This document shows positions 60,034 through 64,000 of a stretch of 64,000 bases of DNA, in pieces. The position numbers and the translations under genes are program-made. The DNA is from DATGZX01 sp035296965 (GTDB lineage Bacteria; Planctomycetota; Planctomycetia; Gemmatales; Gemmataceae): contig DATGZX010000087.1 in assembly GCA_035296965.1 (NCBI GenBank), positions 1 through 64,000 on the forward strand, written 5' to 3'. The notes below the pieces were generated by a model, which saw only the letters and a program-made list of their open reading frames with translations, was not told where the DNA came from and made no database searches. Numbering within the stretch: position 1 is the stretch's first letter; each line of letters opens with the position of its first letter.

Positions 60034-61901
60034 GCGCACGCCCGACCAAGGGAATCCTCATGAGATTGATCCACCAGCAACCGGTTCTGCTAGCGGCCTC
60101 ATGCCTTCTGGGGGGCCTTGCCTTCGCCGGCCTGGCATTCGCCCAAAAGGCCCATGGTGAAGGGCCGGATAAGCTCGTCCGCGATGCAGAAGCCAAGCGC
60201 ATCGCCGTAATCGCCAAGATCAAGCCTACCGTGGTGGCTGTGTTCGCGCATGGCGGCCAGGGCGGTGGGTCTGGCGTTCTCATCTCCAAAGATGGCTACG
60301 CATTAACGAATTTCCATGTCGTGCAACCGTGCGGGCCGGTCATGCAGTGCGGCTTGCCGGATGGCGTTCTTTACGACGCCGTGCGCGTGGGAATCGATCA
60401 GGTGGGCGACGTGGCATTGATCAAGTTGCTGCCGCAAAAGACGGGTCAGGAGTTTCCACACGCGACTCTCGGCAACAGTGATAAGGTCAGGGCAGGGGAC
60501 TGGTCGCTCGCTCTTGGCAATCCTTTCCTCCTGGCCACGGACTTCACACCCACGGTCACCTACGGTCTAGTGAGTGGCGTGCATCGTTATCAATACCCTG
60601 AAGGTGCGCGGGGGCTCCTGGAATACACCGATTGCATCCAGGTCGATACTTCGATCAATCCGGGCAACAGCGGCGGGCCGCTCTTCAACATGGACGGCGA
60701 ATTGATCGGCATCAATGGCCGCATCTCGCTCGAGAAGCGCGGCCGGGTCAATTCGGGCGTCGGCTATGCGATTTCCATCAACCAGATCAAGAACTTCATG
60801 AGCCACCTGCGCGCCGGACTGGAAGCAGATCATGCCACGCTGGGGGCGTTCATCGAGAACAAGCCGGACGAGGCTCAATCGGGCGTGGTCGTGACCAAGA
60901 TCCTGGAAGACTGCGACGCCCACCGGCGCGGCCTGGACCTCAACGATGAATTGGTTTCTTTCGCCGGACGGCCGATCAGCAATCAGAACCATTTCCAAAA
61001 CGTCTTGGGCCTCTTCCCCAAGGGCTGGCGGGTGCCGCTCGTCTATCGCCGGGACAACGACAAGCACGAGATCCTGGTGAGGCTGATGGGCATCCAGCTC
61101 GAACCTGAGGACGATAAGGCACCCAAGCCTTTGCAACCCAGTCCGGAGCCCCGCGGCCAGCAGCCTCGAGCCCCGGTCGTGGACTCTCCGGCCAAGAAGT
61201 TTTTCGAGGCCAAAGCAGGATTCGCCAATTATTACTTCAACAAACAGGAACGCGACCGCCTCTGGAAAGGATTCCAGAAGCACGGCGACTTCAGCGCGCT
61301 CAAAGGAACGTGGACGATCGATGCTGATTTCGAAAGCAACCAGAGGACCGCGCCCGCCCAGGCCATTATTTCCGAGGAAAAATCTCCGGATGGTAAGATT
61401 TCCCGAACGACAGTTCGGCTTACCCTGGGCGGTGTCGCATTCAGCCTGGTTCCTCTCAAGGACGGCCAGGATCCTCGCGACTTGACCGGCCCCAAGGACA
61501 GCGGTGGTCTGCTGTTGGCTCTTTACCATTACCAGCGACTGCTAACCCTTGGCGAAAAAGGGTTCGAAGGTCACTTCAGCCCCGGCGGGCATGAGCCCTT
61601 CTATCCAATGCCCGTCGATGGCTCCCGCCCCAAGAACCTCGCCGACTTGCGCATCGACACGGATGTCTTGAATACGGAGCACGCAGCAGTAGCGACGAAG
61701 TGGTACTTCTCGCAGAAAGACCAATCGTTGCTGGGCTTTGAAGTTTATGTGGTGAAGGATGACGACCCCTGCGAGGTGTATCTCTCGGACTACCGGAGTG
61801 TGGAGGGCCGAGAATTGCCCCATCGCCTGGAGGTGCGTTACGGCAATGGCCGGTTCGGCACGTTCACCGTGAAAAAGTATCAATTCTCCCCGGCGAAGTA
61901 G
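60030..61901 (+). CDS. DegP-like serine protease (catalytic triad intact)
   Basis: A 623-aa exported protein. ATG 60030 overlaps the NPCBM stop; an internal ATG 60060 would start just before the signal peptide and is also possible. The S1C triad is present: His96 in LTNFHVV, Asp127 in VGDVALIKL, Ser214 in NPGNSGGPLF. A PDZ domain follows (SGVVVTKILEDCDAHRRGLD). The C-terminal 250 residues are unassigned. DegP/HtrA proteases degrade or chaperone envelope proteins. It is the only member of the following trio with all catalytic residues. Confidence 0.9.
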   Translation: MSARPTKGILMRLIHQQPVLLAASCLLGGLAFAGLAFAQKAHGEGPDKLVRDAEAKRIAVIAKIKPTVVAVFAHGGQGGGSGVLISKDGYALTNFHVVQPCGPVMQCGLPDGVLYDAVRVGIDQVGDVALIKLLPQKTGQEFPHATLGNSDKVRAGDWSLALGNPFLLATDFTPTVTYGLVSGVHRYQYPEGARGLLEYTDCIQVDTSINPGNSGGPLFNMDGELIGINGRISLEKRGRVNSGVGYAISINQIKNFMSHLRAGLEADHATLGAFIENKPDEAQSGVVVTKILEDCDAHRRGLDLNDELVSFAGRPISNQNHFQNVLGLFPKGWRVPLVYRRDNDKHEILVRLMGIQLEPEDDKAPKPLQPSPEPRGQQPRAPVVDSPAKKFFEAKAGFANYYFNKQERDRLWKGFQKHGDFSALKGTWTIDADFESNQRTAPAQAIISEEKSPDGKISRTTVRLTLGGVAFSLVPLKDGQDPRDLTGPKDSGGLLLALYHYQRLLTLGEKGFEGHFSPGGHEPFYPMPVDGSRPKNLADLRIDTDVLNTEHAAVATKWYFSQKDQSLLGFEVYVVKDDDPCEVYLSDYRSVEGRELPHRLEVRYGNGRFGTFTVKKYQFSPAK

Positions 61902-61924
61902 AAGGTATGGAGAAGGAGAGAGGG

Positions 61925-62989
61925 ATGAATTCCCTGCGCTTGTGGCATCTGGCAGTTACCGCCGTGGTTGCGGCGTTCCTAGCTCTTTCCCCAGTTCGAG
62001 CCCAGGCTCCCCAGACATCTTCGCTGGCCGGGGTGAGTGAAGAAGTCAATCGTAAGGTTGTCAAGCTGTTCGGTTCGGGCGGCTTCCGCGGACTCAATTC
62101 CTATGGCACGGGCGTGCTAATCTCTGCCGATGGATATCTGTTGACCGTGGCCAGCCCGTTGCTAGACACGGCCGACCTAGTGGTGCATCTCTCCGACGGC
62201 CGCCGCATGCGGGCCAAGGTGATTGTCGCGGAACCGGAACTGGACGCAGCTCTTGTCAAAATCGAGAAGGCAGAGGATCTGCCGTTCTTTGATATTGGGA
62301 AGGCCGGCAAGGCACCGCTGGCTCAGGCCGGAGATTGGGTTTTGGCGTTCAGCAATCAGTTCCAGATTGCGACTCGGGAAGAGCCCATGTCCGTCCAGCA
62401 TGGAGTGATTTCCTCGTACTCCAAGTTGCACGGCCGCCGGGGCATTTTCGACGCGCCGTACACAGGAGAGGTCTATGTGATCGACGCGATTACGAACAAC
62501 CCAGGCGCGGGCGGCGGCGCCGTGACCACGCGAAAGGGTGATCTCATCGGCATCATTGGGAAAGAGCTGCGAAACACGCTGAGCGATACGTTCATCAACT
62601 ATGCCGTGCCAGTTCAGGTACTTGCTCCGTTCGTGGAAAAGGCGATGAAGGGTCAGTATCAGCCCATCGTGAAGCACAAACCAAGCGAAGGGCCCGCCGG
62701 CTATCATGGGATTGTCCTGGTACCCAACGTCGTCGAACGTACACCGCCCTTTGTCGAAGATACTCTTCCTGGCTCCCCAGCCGCGCGTGCGGGACTTCGC
62801 CCGGACGATCTGATCGTTTACATCGACGGAGAAAAGATCGTCAGCATCAAGGAATTTCGAGACATCGTGGAAAAGGCCCGGCCCGGTACTCTCTTCAAGC
62901 TAGAGATCCGGCGCGGGGACAAGTTGATGACCGTGGACTTGAAACTTGACCCCCTGCCGGCTGCTGCGAGCGCCACCAAAAAACCCTGA
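61925..62989 (+). CDS. DegP-like protein without catalytic His and Ser (pseudoprotease)
   Basis: A 354-aa exported protein from ATG 61925 (GGAGAG 5-6 nt upstream). Trypsin-fold landmarks are clear (GTGVLISADGYLLTVASPLL; ELDAALVKIE; TNNPGAGGGAV) and a C-terminal PDZ domain (LPGSPAARAGLRPDDLIVYI). At the His position is Ser77; at the Ser position is Gly196 in NPGAGGG. Only Asp107 is kept. It cannot use the normal triad and is presumably a binding or regulatory paralogue of the active protease before it. Confidence 0.85.
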   Translation: MNSLRLWHLAVTAVVAAFLALSPVRAQAPQTSSLAGVSEEVNRKVVKLFGSGGFRGLNSYGTGVLISADGYLLTVASPLLDTADLVVHLSDGRRMRAKVIVAEPELDAALVKIEKAEDLPFFDIGKAGKAPLAQAGDWVLAFSNQFQIATREEPMSVQHGVISSYSKLHGRRGIFDAPYTGEVYVIDAITNNPGAGGGAVTTRKGDLIGIIGKELRNTLSDTFINYAVPVQVLAPFVEKAMKGQYQPIVKHKPSEGPAGYHGIVLVPNVVERTPPFVEDTLPGSPAARAGLRPDDLIVYIDGEKIVSIKEFRDIVEKARPGTLFKLEIRRGDKLMTVDLKLDPLPAAASATKKP

Positions 62990-63054
62990 ACGAGCGGATG
63001 GAGCCTGACCCGACCAGTTATACAGCGTGCGGTCAATACTGAAACCAATAGGCC

Positions 63055-63118
63055 GTAGCCGCATTCGCCAGAATGCGGAGGAAGCTGAGATAGCCCGCAT
63101 GCTGGCGAATGCGGCTAC
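63055..63118. repeat. REP-like hairpin
   Basis: 24-bp arms at 63055-63078 and 63095-63118 (GTAGCCGCATTCGCCAG type) with one mismatch and a 16-nt loop. It lies between two protease-like genes. Unlike the repeats at the window's left end in sequence. Confidence 0.7.
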
Positions 63119-63189
63119 AGGGCGATGTCTCATACTTGACCGCGACCAGTTAGCGCCTGCATCTGTCATCATCTCGAAGGAATATTGCC

Positions 63190-64000
63190 ATGATCCGGCG
63201 TCGTGCACCACTCATGCTTGCTCTTTTGACCCAGGGGTTCCTCGCTTGCGGGGTAGCACATGCCCAACCGGCCGGCCAAGACCTGGAAGCGCTGCAAGAG
63301 AAGGCCATGAAAGCCGCCGTGGCCAGGGTAGCGCCCTGTGTCGTGCAAATCGAGACCTCCGGCGGCTCCGACGTGATCGGCACCGGCTTTGGCGGTCCGC
63401 AGGTTCGTAAAGGGACTGGCCCAACGACCGGATTGATTGTGGCAGCCGATGGCTATGTCATCTCCAGTGCTTTCAACTTCGCGAACAAGCCCTCCGCAAT
63501 CTTCGTGGCCGTGCCGGGACGCAAGGATCGACTCGTTGCCAAGACCGTCGCGACGGATCATACGCGCATGCTTACGCTCTTGAAGATCGAAGCCAAGGGG
63601 CTCCCCGTCCCCACGCCAGCGCCAAAGAAAGATATCAAGGTTGGTGAGTGGAGCCTGGCCCTGGGACGCACCTGGGTGGGACTCGATGCCTCCCCTTCGG
63701 TCAGCATCGGCATCATCAGCGCCTTGGGCCGCATCTGGGGCAAGGCGATTCAAACCGATGCCAAAGTTTCTCCGACGAACTATGGCGGCCCGCTTATCGA
63801 TCTCGAGGGCCGGGTGATGGGCGTGCTGGTACCGGCCTCGCCGCGCGGTCAAGACGAGACTGCCGGCGTCGAATGGTACGACTCGGGCATTGGCTTCGCC
63901 ATCCCCCTTGAAGACATCAACAAAGTACTGCCCCGTCTCCGAGAAGGCAAAGACCTCAACAAGGGGCTGCTCGGCATCACCGCACAGAATACGGATATCT
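63190..64000 (+). CDS. DegP-like protein lacking the whole triad, cut by window end
   Basis: A frame open from ATG 63190 to the window end (270 codons), so partial. A signal peptide (LMLALLTQGFLACGVAHA) precedes a trypsin-like domain: GLIVAADGYVISSAFNFANK, DHTRMLTLLKI, SPTNYGGPLIDLEG. Aligned to the protease family, the His position is Phe95, the Asp position Met127 and the Ser position Tyr198. It is the third trypsin-fold gene in a row and clearly non-catalytic by the standard mechanism. The C-terminus, probably with a PDZ domain, lies outside the window. Confidence 0.8.
   Translation, partial: MIRRRAPLMLALLTQGFLACGVAHAQPAGQDLEALQEKAMKAAVARVAPCVVQIETSGGSDVIGTGFGGPQVRKGTGPTTGLIVAADGYVISSAFNFANKPSAIFVAVPGRKDRLVAKTVATDHTRMLTLLKIEAKGLPVPTPAPKKDIKVGEWSLALGRTWVGLDASPSVSIGIISALGRIWGKAIQTDAKVSPTNYGGPLIDLEGRVMGVLVPASPRGQDETAGVEWYDSGIGFAIPLEDINKVLPRLREGKDLNKGLLGITAQNTDI

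Overview
The window looks like a chromosome segment of a planctomycete, most likely of the Gemmata/Gemmataceae type. The evidence is lineage-typical gene content: a DUF1501 protein paired with a DUF1549/DUF1553 cytochrome-c-type protein, an ECF sigma factor fused to WD40 propellers, a zinc-ribbon/DUF1559 protein, a DUF1580 protein and a large MoxR/DUF58/VWA cluster. The GC content is high and intergenic hairpin (REP-like) repeats are present. No rRNA, CRISPR array or complete insertion sequence was seen.

Layout. Positions 1-16 kb are ordinary accessory chromosome: a REP-like hairpin pair, a GT-C membrane glycosyltransferase, an FkbM methyltransferase, a decayed small gene, an AT-ACP-thioesterase polyketide-synthase protein without a ketosynthase, the sigma/WD40 fusion, the DUF1549/1553-DUF1501 operon and a zinc-ribbon PspC protein. 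Positions 15,992-37,217 form an integrated element of about 21.2 kb in a tRNA-Arg(CCG) gene. A 53-bp direct repeat with one mismatch, made of the tRNA 3' half plus 9 bp beyond it, bounds the element, and a tyrosine recombinase lies next to the intact tRNA.

Inside the element, from the left, are a Panacea-type antitoxin candidate with a partner gene, a DUF1559 protein, a small zinc-ribbon membrane protein and an XRE repressor. The repressor faces a rightward operon across a symmetric promoter/operator. That operon carries DUF932, a clamp-loader-like AAA+ protein with a zinc ribbon, ASCH, DUF488 with the same kind of zinc ribbon, and a second tyrosine recombinase. The right half is leftward: replication initiator with internal iterons, DnaB helicase, small DNA-binding proteins and four proteins of unknown function, two of them cysteine-rich. 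No terminase, portal, capsid or conjugation gene was recognised, so the element reads as an integrative replicon or satellite rather than a complete prophage.

Positions 37.2-64 kb are chromosomal again. After the tRNA and a radical SAM protein, almost everything runs rightward as one long cluster: a giant TPR/PQQ-propeller exported protein, two tandem terpenoid-cyclase-fold secreted proteins, MoxR ATPase, DUF58, BatA-like VWA, a second membrane VWA protein, a large membrane protein resembling DUF4175, a secreted coiled-coil protein, an NPCBM protein and three trypsin/DegP-like proteins. In the last three the catalytic triad is intact in the first, lacks His and Ser in the second and is entirely missing in the third, which runs off the window end. 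The cluster suggests a cell-envelope chaperone/quality-control or surface-assembly machine; that role is inferred from families and gene order.
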